64,000 nucleotides of DNA from Trogon surrucura (GCA_020746105.1 CM036618.1:15545001-15609000), one strand, 5' to 3'. Numbered from the stretch's first letter, positions 35,501 through 48,905 are shown. A program made the numbers and translations. The notes: generated by a model not told the origin, from the sequence alone.

Positions 35501-36295
35501 TTTTTTTAATCATTGCTGAACCCAGACAACAGATAACAACTCTTTTCCTTAGAGAAATTGTTGTACTGATTCAAATGTATGGTATGAAGGTATGTGATTT
35601 TGTTTTTCTATCTTCCTTTTCATCTCTAACAGACTGGTATTCCAGCTAAAGGACAAGGTCTGAAATTCCACTATTTACACTCTTTTTCACTGTAATGATT
35701 CATGGTAGTTCAAATGAATATTCAAACCCTTCTGTTATTTTCATTTTGAGAGACTAAATACCTTCTTCTAGTAACAAGCTTCACCATCTAGACAGGCAGT
35801 TTATTTCTTTTCCCACCAGTCCTGGTAACTGTATGTTAAGGCTTGTGAGGGTATTCCCTACCGCATGTATCACAACTGGTCTTTTTAGTGATGGGCTTGT
35901 TGTGAATGTAGTAACTCATCCTCAGAGATTCTACAATTGTTATTCTTAATAGCACAATTGCATGTGAAGATGAGTATTTCTGCAGCACTGATTTCAGCTC
36001 TTGTTTGATAGGATTAGAAAAGACAGGTTTATGAAATACAAGTTTTCATTTTTTTTCTTGTCAGCAGCAAACTTTCCATAACAGAAGAGATATCACAGTC
36101 CTCTAGGTTTTTAACCCTCTGTAGAATTATGTATCATGAATGCATATAGAAATCACACACACATATTACATCTTGTGTATCACCCTGTGGTGCTAGAGGA
36201 AGGGCACTGCCTGAGAGCGTGGGGAGCTCTGCCACAGAGGCCCCTGGGGTCCTCTGGGCACAAGCTGGAGCATTAAATCCAGGCAGTACAATTGG
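29548..36295. other. Long unique AT-rich stretch, no gene or repeat recognised
   Basis: About 6.7 kb with only short ORFs (none above 90 codons) and no CR1 or LTR. It contains an A-run at 32051-32062 and a T-run near 35397-35410. Candidate conserved noncoding DNA cannot be judged without a cross-species comparison. Confidence 0.55.
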
Positions 36296-36500
36296 CTGAC
36301 TGCACCCTGGGCTGTACAGCCCTGAGCAAAACCAGGAGACCAAGGAAAGCAAGAATCCCCATCTCTGCTCAGCACTTGCTAGACCACACTTGGAATATTG
36401 TCTCAGTTTTTGGTTCCCCAATACAAATACAGGAAAGATTTTGATACGTTTGGAAGTGTGCGGGAGATTGAAGCACATAATTTATGAACAGAGCTCAAGA
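36296..36500 (+). mobile_element. Decayed CR1-like fragment, forward
   Basis: ACTGCACCCTGGGCTGTACAGC, GCTCAGCACTTGCTAGACCACAC and TTGGAATATTGTCTCAGTTTTTGG resemble the CR1 ORF2 C-terminal region (CILGCI ... [13 protein letters not shown]). The following AGGAAAGATTTTGATACG fits VERxQ poorly. No 3' tail is visible. Confidence 0.6.
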
Positions 36501-37407
36501 CAACAGAAGTGGAACTGGGAGTGGAAAAGTGCACAGAGCAAGCTGAATGAAACCCCCATGGCCAAGAAACCATTGAAATCTCTGACAAGTGGAACTGCTG
36601 AGTTTTCCTCAGCTCTAATACCATTATACTCTGGTTTTGAGGCATTTACAAAAGTCTGAAATCAGTTTGTTTATAATCCCTGCCCTACCGGTGTTTTTTA
36701 TATTTTTGGAGCATCAACAAAAAAGTTTCCGTAAACAACATATAATTTTGAAAGTGATGAAGGGCTAGTATTTTTTAAAAACTCCTAGCAGTGTCTATGA
36801 TTATTTAAAATGCTATCCCTAATTTCTCAGCCAAAGGTTGTCACTGTATGCTGCAACAGATAACTTCAATAAACAAAACGCATAACATGATTTACCTTTT
36901 CTATCATAACTTACACATTTCCAGCACTTGAGCACTGGTCAGGGTAAGATCATTTAGGGAATTCTCTTAAAGAGTAATTCTAATATGATACAGGGGCTAT
37001 GAATGTATACTGGCGTATTTTTGAAACCAGGCCTAAAATTATCAGTGTTCACTTTGTCTAAGCGAGGCACACACTTCAAAAGAACACCAAAGTGTCAGTT
37101 TTACTAACTTTCAAGATGTCTCAAAGTCCTAGGAAAGACCAACTTTCTGTCTCAAAATCAGGAAAGAGGAAGTTTGTAAGAAACTCTCTGAAAAAGGGTA
37201 ATTTCTCCAAGGACCTGCATGTTGGACTTTCTTTTATAATCCCTATACCCACCCACACCATTCCTTATGGATATAGCAGCTTATTTTGACAAATGCTGGA
37301 ATATTTGGCAACAGATTTGTGGATGGAATTTGTAGATAAGTCTTTAAATGATCTTGAAAGAAGAGGTAGCATATTACTATAACTTTGCAAGTGGAAAGTA
37401 ACACTTC
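36501..37407. other. No gene seen
   Basis: Unique AT-rich sequence with short ORFs only. No recognisable repeat. Confidence 0.55.
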
Positions 37408-38312
37408 AGAATTATAGAATCACAGAACAGTTTCAGTTGGAGGAGACTTTCAGGATCATCGAGTCCAACCTTTTTCTAGCCCTATCAACACCTCTAAACC
37501 ATGTCCCTCAGCACAATATCTACCTATTTCCGGAACACCTCCAGGGATGGTGACTCAAACATCTCTCTGGGCAGCCTTTTCCAATGCTTGACGACCCTTT
37601 CAGTAAAGAAATTCTCCCTAATTCCTGACATGAACCTCCCCCGGCGCAACTTAAGGCCATTTCCCCTTGTCCTATCACTCACCACTAGGGAAAACAGACC
37701 AAGTCCTGCCTCGCTACAACCTCCTTTTGGGTAGCTGTAGAGAGTAATAAGGCATCCCCTCAATCTCCTCTTCTCTAGGCTAAACAGCCCCAGATCCCTC
37801 AGCCTTTCCTCACAAGACTTATATTCTAAGCCCTTTATCAACTTGGCGACCCGCCTCTGTAGCCTCTCCAGCACCTCAATGTCCCTCTTATAGTGAAGGG
37901 CCCAAAACTGGTCACAGCACTCAAGGTGGAGCTTCACCAAAGCCAAGTACAGGGGCATGATCACCTCCCTGCTCCTGCTGACAGCACCATTCCTGACACA
38001 GGCCAGAATGCCATTGACCTTCTTGGCCAACTGGGCACACTGCTGCCTCACATTCAGCCGGCTGTCCACCAACACCCCCAGGTCCCTCTCTGCCTGGCAA
38101 CTCTCCAGCCACTCCTCCCCAAGCCTGTAGCGCTGCTGGGCGTTGTTGTTGCCGAAATGCAGGACCAGGCATTTGGCCTTATAGAAATTCATGTAATTGG
38201 CCTTGGTCCAGTGATCCAGTCTGTCCAGATCCCTCTGTAGAGCCTCCCTACTCTCAAGCAGATCGACACTTCCACCCGGCTTGGTGTCATCTGCAAACTT
38301 ACTAAGGTTGAT
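37408..38312 (-). mobile_element. CR1 LINE, reverse, ~0.9 kb with long open frame
   Basis: 3' end at 37408 (TTATAGAATCACAGAACAG, then CATCGAGTCCAACC). A 222-codon frame (38192-37524) covers the ORF2 C-terminus: [46 protein letters not shown], and [24 protein letters not shown]. The copy starts just after the FADDTKLGG motif (antisense GGCTTGGTGTCATCTGC at about 38279). It is a different subfamily from the 25 kb element. The frame survives although the sequence is clearly diverged. Confidence 0.93.
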
Positions 38313-39984
38313 TGATTATTAGGGTCTCAATTTTAGATTCTGATTGGGGACAACAATCCAAATATTATTTTTTCCATTATCAAAATGCAGTGAGAATTAC
38401 ACTGTATGTAATTTTTAAAGTCTGTATTCTTAGTTGTAAGTGGCACACAACTTTCCAAACTGAGTGATTTACAAATGCCATTTAAATATCTTCTGCATAC
38501 ATGTCAGAACACAATTTATTTTCATAATAATTTTAGTAAACAGAGAACACTTTCAAATAAAGCATCATTTACAATATTAAGTAAAAGAAATACTGGCATA
38601 AAAATCTGCAAGTGCAATTTTTTTGAAACTCATTGACTTGCCATTTAGATTAAAATCATTTTATCGTAAGCACTGTGGGGCTTTAAACAGTGCAATTAAA
38701 CCTTACTATGCATGGCAAATAATACCACTATTAATGATATTTTTCAAAGAAAAAAGGTCATTTGATTGAATTGAAATTGAAATTGCTCCAGATACAGTAA
38801 AAACCACTGTCAAGCTTTGCACGCAAGACTCAATTATGTCCAGCACTACATGAACATGTCAAATAGAAGGTGAAGAATCTACTGTTCTGCCTTTCCCACA
38901 AAACACAAGTACAGCCTAGCCCTGAACCTTTGCGGTTACAGGGGAAGTTTAGCCCTGATATTTGGGTATAGTGAGGGAATCATGCTTTAAAAGAATCTGA
39001 TAAAAATTGTGTATATGCAAAAGGATGCCAGAAACTTTGATTTTCTTGTCTTCAGGGTAGAGTAGAGACATGCAAAAAAAGAACAGCTAAGGACTATTTT
39101 GGTGTTATTTCATGGAAGCTAATAATCACTATCTCTCACAGATACCTTGATTCTCCCTCTGGTTCCAAAGAAAAAGGGATGTTGACCCATGTCAATCAAA
39201 CAGCAGTGAACTATGTATCCACGTGGATGGAAGTGGCCACATCTGCCATGAAATAGATGTGCAAGTAGCGGACAGGAGAGTCCGTGTGCTCTTCTGTCCC
39301 CCATGGCCTGCGCACATGCAGGTTGTGTACATACCTCTGTGTGTCTGTGTGTCCATGTGTGTAAAGGTGGATGTGATTAAAACTTTCTAGTTTTAGTCTT
39401 AGAAAGGTATTCAGATATTTTTAAGTGTTTATCAAGTTTTTATGAAGTTTTTAAGTGTTTGTCATCCACTACTGTAGTTCATCTGCTGTAGTATTGATAC
39501 TGATCCTGAACGTCTAATTCAGCTACTGCCAACTAAGTGTCCATCACTAGTAAATTAACAAGTCATTTTGATCTTAATTTGATTTAAAACACGAGTTGAT
39601 AAGTTTTTCCCCTTGGCAAATATGAAAGTGGATCTTCCATTTCCAAAATCATGAAGTAACTAACAAGACTTGTGGGCAACATGTTTGGGGGTTTTGTATA
39701 CAATCTGTTGAACTGGCATATTATAGGCATGTAAACTAGGCTGTACACTTTTGCAAGACGAGTAAAGGGACTTACTTCAGACTTAAACGAGCCTACCATG
39801 ACCAGAGTTTCTCTGTTGAACGCTGAAATGCCTAAAAAAGATACTTACCAAACAATACTACACACAGTTTTCTGGTTTCCTATGTGGTTTAATGAAAGGC
39901 TTTTGAAAAGTTAATTTCCTTCTCAATCTAATTTAAGATATAAATGCATTTCTGATTCTCATCCAGACTTCAGTAAAGCCAGCA
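38313..39984. other. No gene seen
   Basis: Unique AT-rich sequence. A short imperfect TG run lies at 39326-39362. No gene or repeat recognised. Confidence 0.55.
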
Positions 39985-39989
39985 AAAGG

Positions 39990-40608
39990 CTGATTTGTGG
40001 CCAAGAAGGTCAATGGCATCCTGGGGTGTATTAGAAGGGGAATAGCTAGTAGATTGAGAGAGGTTCTCCTCCCCCTCTACTTTCTCCTGGTGAGGCCACA
40101 TCTGGAATATTGTGTTCTGTGTATTCTGGGCCCCTCAGTTGGACAGGGAACTGCTTAAAAGAGTCCAGAGCAGGGCCACAAAGATGATGAAGGGAGTGGA
40201 ACCTCTGCCTTATGAGGAAAGGCTGAAGGAGCTGGGTCTCTTTAGCTTGGAGAAGAGGAGGCTGAGGGGTGACCTCATAAATGTTTATAAATATGTCAAA
40301 AGGGGAGTGTCAGGAGGACAGTGCCAGGCTTTTCTCAGTGATGTCCAATGACAGGACAAGGGGCAACGGATACAAGTTGGAGCACAGGAGGTTCCACAAA
40401 ACCATTATTAAAAAACTTTTTCACTGTGAGGGTGGCAGAGGACTGGAACAGGCTGCCTGGAGATGTTGTGGAGTCTCCTTCTCTGGAGACATTCAAAACC
40501 CACCTGTATGCATTCCTGTGTGACCTACTGTAGGTGATCCTGTTATGGCAGGGGAATTGGATTAGATGATCTTTCGATGTCTCTTCCAACTCCTAATATT
40601 CCATGATT
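39990..40608 (+). mobile_element. CR1 LINE, forward, ORF2 C-terminus and 3' end
   Basis: Begins with GTGGCCAAGAAGGTCAATGGCATCCTGGGG (the AKKxNGILG region) and runs through LEYCV-like, a readable [40 protein letters not shown] (40160-40270 region), and the terminal [17 protein letters not shown] in a shifted frame. The 3' end reads CTTCCAACTCCTAATATTCCATGATT. It matches the subfamily nested at 18591-19223. Several frameshifts make it dead. Confidence 0.95.
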
Positions 40609-43600
40609 AAGTTTCTATAAAATTGACTAAATCCAGCTTAGAAGTCATTCTTGCAACCCACCACAGAAAACCTGGCACCCAAACTGTCAGAATTTCAGAG
40701 CTCCCAACAGCTGAAAAATAAATAATAATGTCAACATGAAAAATAATTAAATAAAATGGAAGAAAACATGTTTGCAAAGTATGTATTAGACCCTTAAGTT
40801 TCCCCTGATGCTAAAGTATTCTACTTCCGCTCTACTAACCTGGTATTTTATTATCATTAAACAGAGAATTTTCTGCAGATGCATTTACTTTTTTTTGATC
40901 AGATAATGAGATCCAAGATATGCTTCAGGAGAGAACAAAACAGATGAGGGAGTAAAAATAACCTTTCTCAGAAGCTTCTTCTAGAGCTGTTTGGGAAAGG
41001 AAAGAACTCCCTCATGACAGCTGCACTGGAGCAATCTTGGTATGACAATCTTTATTTTCATCAAGAGAAGCATCATATATCTCAAGGACAACATCTTCTG
41101 GTGTCTGTGATTTAGTGTATATATTAAGGTCCACTCTCTCCTTACAAATATTTAGAACTTGATTAATCTCTCTGTAAAGCTTTAGGATGTGGACGTTTGG
41201 ATTTGCATTTCTATTCCATTTACTTATCACTTGATGATGACATTTTATTAAATGAGTTTACAGGTTGCTTGGACTTACTTGTAAATATTTTTATATGTGA
41301 GAGCATGTATTCATACTGTGGACATCTAATCATAGTTTTAAAAGTATATTCTAGGAGTCACAAGAGCATCCATTATGCTAACGGACTGCTTAAAGCAAGC
41401 AAGACATTAGTAGCAATTAAAGTCTACTATTTTGAGGATTTTCTAAAAAGGATTTTCAGGTATCGTTTATAATATCCCTCTAAGTGGTCTTAGACTTCAT
41501 TTTGGGATAGTAATTACAACCTTGTTTGAACTGGCAATGAGTAACAAAAACAGAGGGTGACGGTTAAAGTATATGTGGCAAAGACACTCCAATCTCATGG
41601 TGAAAATTCTACCTACGTTTTTGAACTTCGTATTGGAAGAGTGAATTTTTATTCTCTTTCAATAGGTTTGTCTGAGAGAAGATTGGCAGAATTCATCCTT
41701 AGATCATGACACATTCTTTTGAAGTGATAGACCTGTGTAGAAGTGAAGAGGTTTTGGGGGGTTTCTATAGGCAGGGAGTGAATAAAAACAAGCAGATGCA
41801 GTAGTTCAGACCATTAGATTACATTCAATGTCAGAGTGCCTAAGATGTGAAAATAATAATTTAGGTCACCTAGAGCACTAAAATGTATCTTTACAGGTTA
41901 ATCCAATAGGTTTTCTGATCAAGACAATCAAATTAATAATTTAGGTAAAAACGTGTTTTGCAAATTCATTTATTGTTTCAAAGTTGTTGGGTTTTTTCTT
42001 CCCCCTTTCCTCCCTTCCCTCCAGAAGCAGCAGAAAAACAGATGTGGTTAGTTTGTTAGCAATATAGTTTCTCATGAGTAAATTGACCTGAGACACATAT
42101 TGTGTTACATCTATCCTTAATCCAAGTCCTATGCCCAGGTTCATGTATTTGAGAATAGGGTAGCAATTAAATGGTTCTCTAAGATAAGAAGTGGTTTAAA
42201 ATCATGCTAAGAGAAACATCACCGAGCCTAGTGGAGTTTTAAAAACTCATCTGTGCTTTACCTTTGAATGAGTCTACTTTCTTGCAACTTGTTCTCTCTA
42301 GAAACACCAACGGGAATAACAAGGAAAAAGGACTTGGAATCTGTTTTGTTAACACATTGCAGCTCTGTCATCAGGAGAATAACCCCTTCCAAACCATGAA
42401 AAGTCTCCCAGCCCCTTTGAAGTTGGGGCAACACTTTTAAAGCAATCATTTATGCTCAGGTTTCAAATTAGTATCTTTGCATATTACTGCCAATCTAAGA
42501 TATGGTAATTTTAAATTTCTCATTCCTCTAATGAATGAATGATAGTCCTAGAATTTACTTCATTATGCTTTTGACTAAGAGTGCTTCATAAAGTATTCCA
42601 GAAGATAATTACAGCTGAACAAATTGTTCTCCAGGTAAATAATGTATAACTAGTGCAAATTATTCTGTGCACATATTTTATTTTAGGATTCCTTGTTTTG
42701 GTTCCTCAACAGGTAAAGGTGTACTGAATAATTACCAGTGCTATCTGCATGATGCACTATAATTTTCTTCTAGAGACTGATTGTTTATTTATACTGGTAT
42801 GTCTGATCTTCTAAGGAACTTCTATCAAGGCATAATAATCAGTCCTGTTGACAGAAAAGTGCTCTGCTCTGCAATATTTAGGAAATAAAGAAGATAAAAT
42901 AACCCACAATACACTGCTTTTATAGCTTGATTAAAGCCTAAAGAATCAGAACATATAACATACATATAAGAAATTAATTCAGTCATCTTTAATGAAATGT
43001 GGTTTTTTATATTACACTACATGATAAAATGTAAAGTATGTTTGTTTGTGAAGAGTTCCAGTAATAAAGTCCAAAATCTTTAGTCCTCATTTAAAATGAT
43101 TTCACAGAAACATAGAATGGATTAAATGAACTTGCACACACTTAATTAACTGCTTTTTCCTATAAACTCTTAGATAATGTACATTAATTTTTACAGTTAG
43201 CTGGCTAATAACTTATCCAACTCTAACGACTGTGATACTATTGACTTCCAGAGAACAGAGTCACACCATTTTAATGTATCAAAAAGATGTATTCTTTCAA
43301 GAATTGGTTTTTTATTTATTTATAAAAAGCACACTTCAAAATCCCAAACCTTTTGTTTGAAAACCTCAACGTTTCTGTGCCAATGGCTAAAGACTGCAAA
43401 ATTTGGAATCTAAGTTGTGGTTACCGTGTGAAGTAGTTTATGGCCCTAACAACGAGGTAAGAGTGTAAAATCTGATACACAATGAAAGTTTAAGGAAATA
43501 AATACATTCTAGAAAAAGTATATGTAATAAGCCAATTTCCACAGTCGTCTCCACTAAAACTGAGTAAAAATATAGCCTAGCACAAATGTTACCATGTTTG

Positions 43601-43796
43601 ATAAATTTTTGTTCAAATACATCCTTTCTTTGAAGAGAGAAATGCCACGCAAATATCTCCACATCCCTTTCTCCTTGAATTCCTTATTCTCCAAATATGT
43701 TTTAAAACCTTTACAATGATCTGGTAAATGAAATGTTGATAGCGTTTTCTATCAAACTGGTAAACGCTTACTGATTTTTTGCATTTTCCCTTCCAC
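40609..43796. other. No gene seen
   Basis: Unique AT-rich sequence. ORFs at 41012-41230 (-) and 41197-41472 (+) have plausible amino-acid composition but no splice context or family motif I recognise. ACAGAAACATAGAATGG at 43107 superficially resembles a CR1 tail but nothing follows it. Confidence 0.5.
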
Positions 43797-44026
43797 TTAC
43801 TGCAAACACTTGTTTTTTTCAATACTAAGGCCTATAATATAATCATAGCAGAAAATATGATTTGTGCCATATGAGTATAATTTGTACTCTTGGTACACAG
43901 TGATGATGTCCCCCTTAGTGTATCGGTTCAGAGCAGGAACACACTTTTGAAGTGGATCTCCTGGTCGCATCTGGTCATCTACCATACTTTGATTCACAAC
44001 ATACTGTGATCCTTGAGTGCCATGAC
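43797..44026 (-). other. Weak candidate exon or chance ORF
   Basis: On the minus strand a pyrimidine-rich tract with CTAAC and TTTCATCCAG (ending about 44027) could be a splice acceptor. It is followed by about 75 open codons whose first ~50 look protein-like, including VDDQMRPGDPLQKCVPALN and YTKGDIITVYQEYK. I recognise no family. No strong splice donor is seen; the ORF simply runs to a stop at 43797. Chance remains the likeliest explanation. Confidence 0.15.
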
Positions 44027-46436
44027 CTGGATGAAATCAGATGGAATGGAGTTAGAAGATGTGTTTTGGAACTGCATGTGATGTGCTTCATCAACTCACA
44101 GGGCATTCAGTCTACACAAATTGGGTAGATTTAGTCAGAAGCAAAGACCTTCTGAAAAATGTGCAGAGCAGTCACCGGGGTCACAGCATCAACTGATCTC
44201 TCTACAAAGCCACTTCTGTTTATCCACAACATTTGCAAATTTAGTGAATTTGCAAACATAGTGAAGCCCTGTCCCATGATGAATACTTTTAAATATTACT
44301 CAAATAGAAATAAATAACTGTTGAGGCAACTAAATTATGTACACACAAGTGAATACCTGACTACACTAAGCAACAACATGAGTTAATAAAAATACCTTGA
44401 TTGTAATTTAGGAATACTTAAACTGCATTGAGTTCATTGGATATGAACTGATTATGAAATATTTTTATATTCCTCCACCCCCTCTTCCCATCCTCTCATA
44501 TCAGTTCTAATCTTTGAAGTTAATCTACTTCACTTACCAAAACGATTCATCAGCTATTCCTTTCTCACTTGCATGATCCACAGCTCTTCAGTAGTGTGAG
44601 TGAGCAAAAAACAGTATTTCAGAATTTAAAAGGAACATTGTTGAAGCATGAAAGTATTTCTTAGGTTCAACTGCAAAGCTGCTACATAACAGCATTATCA
44701 CCTTGCTCTTCAGGAAGCCCTCCCACAGGGATTTTCTCCCAGACCAGCTCTGCTGAATCATCTCGAGTCTGATTACCTTGAGGACAGCACGAATGCTGAG
44801 CCTCAGAAGGGTGAGCTGTCAGAGGAAACTATGAAATGTGAGACAGATATATTTTCTCTTTATTATTCTATATTTTATTCTGAGGTTATGACAGGGTTAT
44901 TAGGTACCAAGTGAAAATGAGGAGGAGAAAGTGAGTGACAACATGTAATAAAAATAACGACTAACTGTAGCAGGCTGGGAGACTGGGAGGTGTGATGGGA
45001 AGAAGCAAAAAGCCACTAAAGTAAAGAAAAAGAGGAAGTTGGGACAGAAGAAAGGTCTCATTTAGCCCTTCTTTTCAAGACCCTGTAACAAATTCATATC
45101 CTATGAATCTGCCTCACCTCCAAAAATACTCACTTTCTGGTTTTCTTTCATTTGAAGCAAACTTCTACATTTCAGTGTGAATTCAGGATAATATTTTTAG
45201 AGGATTTTAAGCCTTTATAGCAGCCAGAATGTTCAGAGCAACCATTCTGATCTATTTGTGTATAAATTTATCTACCATGATGCCAAGCACAGGAGTTTTT
45301 AATAGTCTCTTTTCTAGCATCACAGAATCTGAAAGTGCATCTTAACTCAGTAAAGATTCCAGACTTTATTTTTAATTTTTATGAAAAAAAGAAACAAATA
45401 AAGAACGAACCCCTACTGTCTGTTGCAGGAGCCATAGATGTATTAACTCAAGACTAAACATACAGTAGACTACACCCATGGGTAAATCAAGTGTCTATTT
45501 TCACACTGAAATTCAGCTTTTCTAAAAATGAAATTCTGTTTTTAATCATTCCATCAGGCTCCAATGGTTCATTTTACAATTTCTAACTCATAAATAAGAT
45601 ACTTATTCATCTATTATGATTTCTGAACCATCTATAATATTAATAATATTAATATTAATATTAATAATATTAATATTTCAAGGTACAGTTACTGAAAGTG
45701 GACACTAAACAAATAATTATTTTCACAGTGTGTATAAAAATAAAATTCTCTTCAAATTCTGTCTGATGTTTCCCAATTTATCCATGAAAAAATCGAAGCA
45801 CACGTGCACATTATAAAAATCCATGTTCCATACTTTATCTCACGTGGTTGTTACATCCGTCTTGAAGTTATTACTTTCTAAAGTACTGGTTGCCTTCTTG
45901 TACTACAAATATGAACATATCCTTGGCTTTGAGTGTATGATCTTGTATATATTTGAAAAAGCACAAATCATAATGCCAGATACCCACGTAGCATCACGGT
46001 TTTGCTGATATGATATTTCTTTATTTCATCTTCCACCTCTTTCTGTGACATTTGTGAACTTTGTCAGCAATATCGTTATGTTCTGTTCATAAAGAAATCA
46101 AATAATAAAAGACAGGGAAATTATCCACAGGAATCACGCAAGAAATACATACATTGGTGAAAGATGTCCCATTTAATTTTTTCATCCTAATTTACTCTTT
46201 CTATTCATCAAGAATTTTCTTCAAGAGTCCAGATTTTTTTCTAGGTTTGCTCTTTGTCTAGATTCCTGCGCCAGATTTCAAATACCATTGCTTCTTTACC
46301 AGTCAAAAAACATTTCATTTAGGTAATATGGAAAAAAAAAAAAAACAGAAGAGAACTAATCCTAATGATTAGCTAACGAACAATTCGCAAAATATTTTCT
46401 TGCAAAGCTGAACTGTATTTTTCATGGACCAATGTT
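44027..46436. other. No gene seen
   Basis: Unique AT-rich sequence with no supported gene. It contains the AT repeat listed at 45633 and a short A-run at 46331-46345. Confidence 0.55.
45633..45676 (+). repeat. Palindromic AT simple repeat
   Basis: Alternating TAATAATATTAATATTAA units. The stretch is largely self-complementary and could form a hairpin, but it is ordinary low-complexity DNA. Confidence 0.85.
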
Positions 46437-46890
46437 TGTGCAGATCCAGAGGAGGATCATGAAGATCAGGAAGCTGGAGCATCTCCCCTCTGAGGACAGT
46501 CTGAGAGACTTTGGCTTTTTCCGTCTGGAGAAGGGAAGGCTCCGGGGAGACCTTATAGTGGTCTTACAGTACTTCAAGAGGGGCTACAGGAAAGAAGGGG
46601 AGGTAACCTTTACCAGGGACTACGGTGATAGGACAAGGGATAATGGTTTCAGGCTGAAAGAGGGTAGATTTCACTTAGATATTATGAGGAAACTATTTTC
46701 TGTGAGAATAGTGAGTCACTAGAACAGGTTGTCTAGAGAAGTTCTGGAAGCCCCAGCCCTGGAAGTGTTCAGCCAGGTTGAATGGGGCTTCGAGCCATGG
46801 GAGGTGTCCTGGCCCATGGCAGGGGGTTTGGAACTAGATGATCTTTCAGATCCCTTCCCACCCAAACTTTTCTATGAGCCTATGATTCAT
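46437..46890 (+). mobile_element. CR1 LINE, forward, 3' end
   Basis: Starts at CAGATCCAGAGGAGGATCATGAAGATC (the IQRRIMKIRKLEHLPSEDSLRDFGFFRLEKGRLRGDL frame, 46441-46560). It then has TTATGAGGAAACTATTTTCTG and the terminal SREVLEAPALEVF (46731 on), ending GGGTTTGGAACTAGATGATC and CTATGAGCCTATGATTCAT. It belongs to an older subfamily than the 10/25 kb copies. Confidence 0.92.
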
Positions 46891-48569
46891 AAAATGACAA
46901 AACCACTGAAAACCAAATGAGTGGTTTCTTCTTAGCCAGCTCACTTTTTTGGACTCATACATAAAATATAAAGTGATATTACAAGTAAGCCTTAATCATT
47001 TTCAGAGAATAAGAAACCTCCGCTTTTTATTTAGTTTTGAATGTCAAAAACCAGTAAGAAGGATTAGGGAGTACTGGGCTTACTTCTACTAGGAGGTACG
47101 CTTTTGTTCTGTATGAGGATTAATAAAATCAAGAAAGGAAAAAAAATGTGGCATCATCTTTGATAAAACTGAATGACCAACTGCAGAAAAGAAATAAATA
47201 TATGTGCTTTAGGCAAGAAATTCATTTGTGTGAACTGAATGTCATTTATCTATGAACCATTTTGTTCTAGGTACTAAGATTTCACTTAGTATTTTACAAC
47301 AAAATCTCATTATTAAACTGTTCATTTCCTTATCTCAAAATATAATTTGCTTAAATTGCATAATAGGTAAAATGAGATGGGATTGATCAGAACAGTTAAC
47401 CACAGATAATATTTATGATAAAGATTAAGAATTTCTACAATTATATGATGCCTCAATAAATGTGATGTATCCTGGGTTGGGTTGTGTTTATAGATTTACC
47501 TATACATAAAAATTAGTGTATCTTTGAGTACACAAATTAACCATATTTATACATTTCTGTCTTTCTAAGTACTCAAAATAGAACCACTTCTAAAATCAAA
47601 TTTACCAGCTGGTCTTAGTTATGAATAAAGGAAGCAAAATTACACAGGAGCAGATAATTTGTATTACTTAAAAAAATACTTCAGATTTACTATCAGAATG
47701 AAAAATAAGGAGCTGGTTTGTTTCAAGGTGGAATAAAAGATATTAGGATTACAGCATCATGGATCTAAGTATTGTACAAGCAGACAAAACCTGTGTAATG
47801 GATCCAAAAATATGAGTTGAAAGAATTGCATTCACAGGTTTGTCTCAGCTGCCAACACAGTGGAAGCTCAAGGGCAAACGTGTATTTTGTTCAAATCCAT
47901 ATTATATAAATGCACAAAAGATTCCTTCTTTAAATGACATAAACAATAAAGTAAATAAAAAAAATATTATTGTAATCTAGACCTTGAAAACCCATACATC
48001 CAAATTGCAATACCTTGCATGGCATCAAGACAGGGAATAGTCAGTATCATTTGCAAGTGTTTCCATTTAGCATGCTGATATTTGATTTACATATAACTTT
48101 TACCCAGAGCTTATGATTTCTGTGTTTTGAATTAGTAAAACATGTTTTCGAGACTACTACAATCCCTTTATAGCTTTATTTACACTGTAATATAAATGTA
48201 TCACCTGTAATTCCATATCAATTTATTTGGGCTGAGAAAAAAATTACAGTTTTGCAGAGTTGGGCTAATCTGAACCTGGGTTACATTTTCTTTTACAACT
48301 TTCAAAAATTATTAGAACTACTACACTACTAAAGTATTAGAGAATTTAAATTAATAGAATTAGCAGATATTAGAGAATTTCAATTAATAGAAATACCAGA
48401 TGTTTTTAAAACTTCATTTTAGGTAAAAATTTGCCATTATTTCCCTCTTTACAGAAACATACCAGCATATTTTTACTTTTCCATTAAATTGCTAGATTCT
48501 GACAATGGAAGCAAACTGGGTATGCTGATGATATGGGCTATCACATATATATTCTCATCTATGTGTCAT
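46891..48569. other. No gene seen
   Basis: Unique AT-rich sequence. Apart from the 33-bp tandem duplication listed separately I see no repeat or gene. Confidence 0.55.
48335..48400 (+). repeat. 33-bp tandem duplication, three mismatches
   Basis: Two head-to-tail copies of a unit beginning TATTAGAGAATTT and ending CAGA lie at 48335-48367 and 48368-48400. They differ at three positions by eye. Local duplication with no evident function. Confidence 0.9.
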
Positions 48570-48905
48570 AAGCTTGTGTCCAAAATAGAGAGATGGGCCA
48601 CGAGGATGATCAGAGGGCTGGAGCACCTCTCCTACGAAGACAGACTGAGAGAGTTGGGGCTGTTCAATCTGCAGAAAAGAAGGCTCCGAGGAGACCTTAT
48701 TGTGGCCTTCCAGTATCTTAAGGGGGCCTACAAGAAAGCTGGTGAGGGGCTTTTTAGGATGTTGGGTAGTGATAGGACTAGAGTGAATGGATTAAAGCTA
48801 GAGATGGATCGGTTCAGATTGGACATTATGAGGAAGTTCTTCACCATGAGGGTGGTGAGACACTGGCACAGGTTGCCCAGAGAGGTGGTGGAATGTCACT
48901 GTCAT
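48570..48905 (+). mobile_element. CR1 LINE, forward, without 3'UTR
   Basis: An open frame from about 48575 reads [39 protein letters not shown] and continues to [13 protein letters not shown], the CR1 ORF2 C-terminus. It stops at about 48905, before the usual 3'UTR and octamer tail, so the 3' end was lost or disrupted. Confidence 0.92.

Noticed and set aside
36134..36659. Opposed ORFs of 80-114 codons
   Set aside because: They overlap a decayed CR1-like piece in several frames and show no consistent domain; chance frames.
41012..41472. Possible exons on both strands
   Set aside because: Amino-acid composition is plausible but I see no splice context or recognisable family; ORFs of this size are expected by chance.
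43105..43125. CR1-like tail (ACAGAAACATAGAATGG)
   Set aside because: No CR1 3'UTR follows it, so the match is too short.
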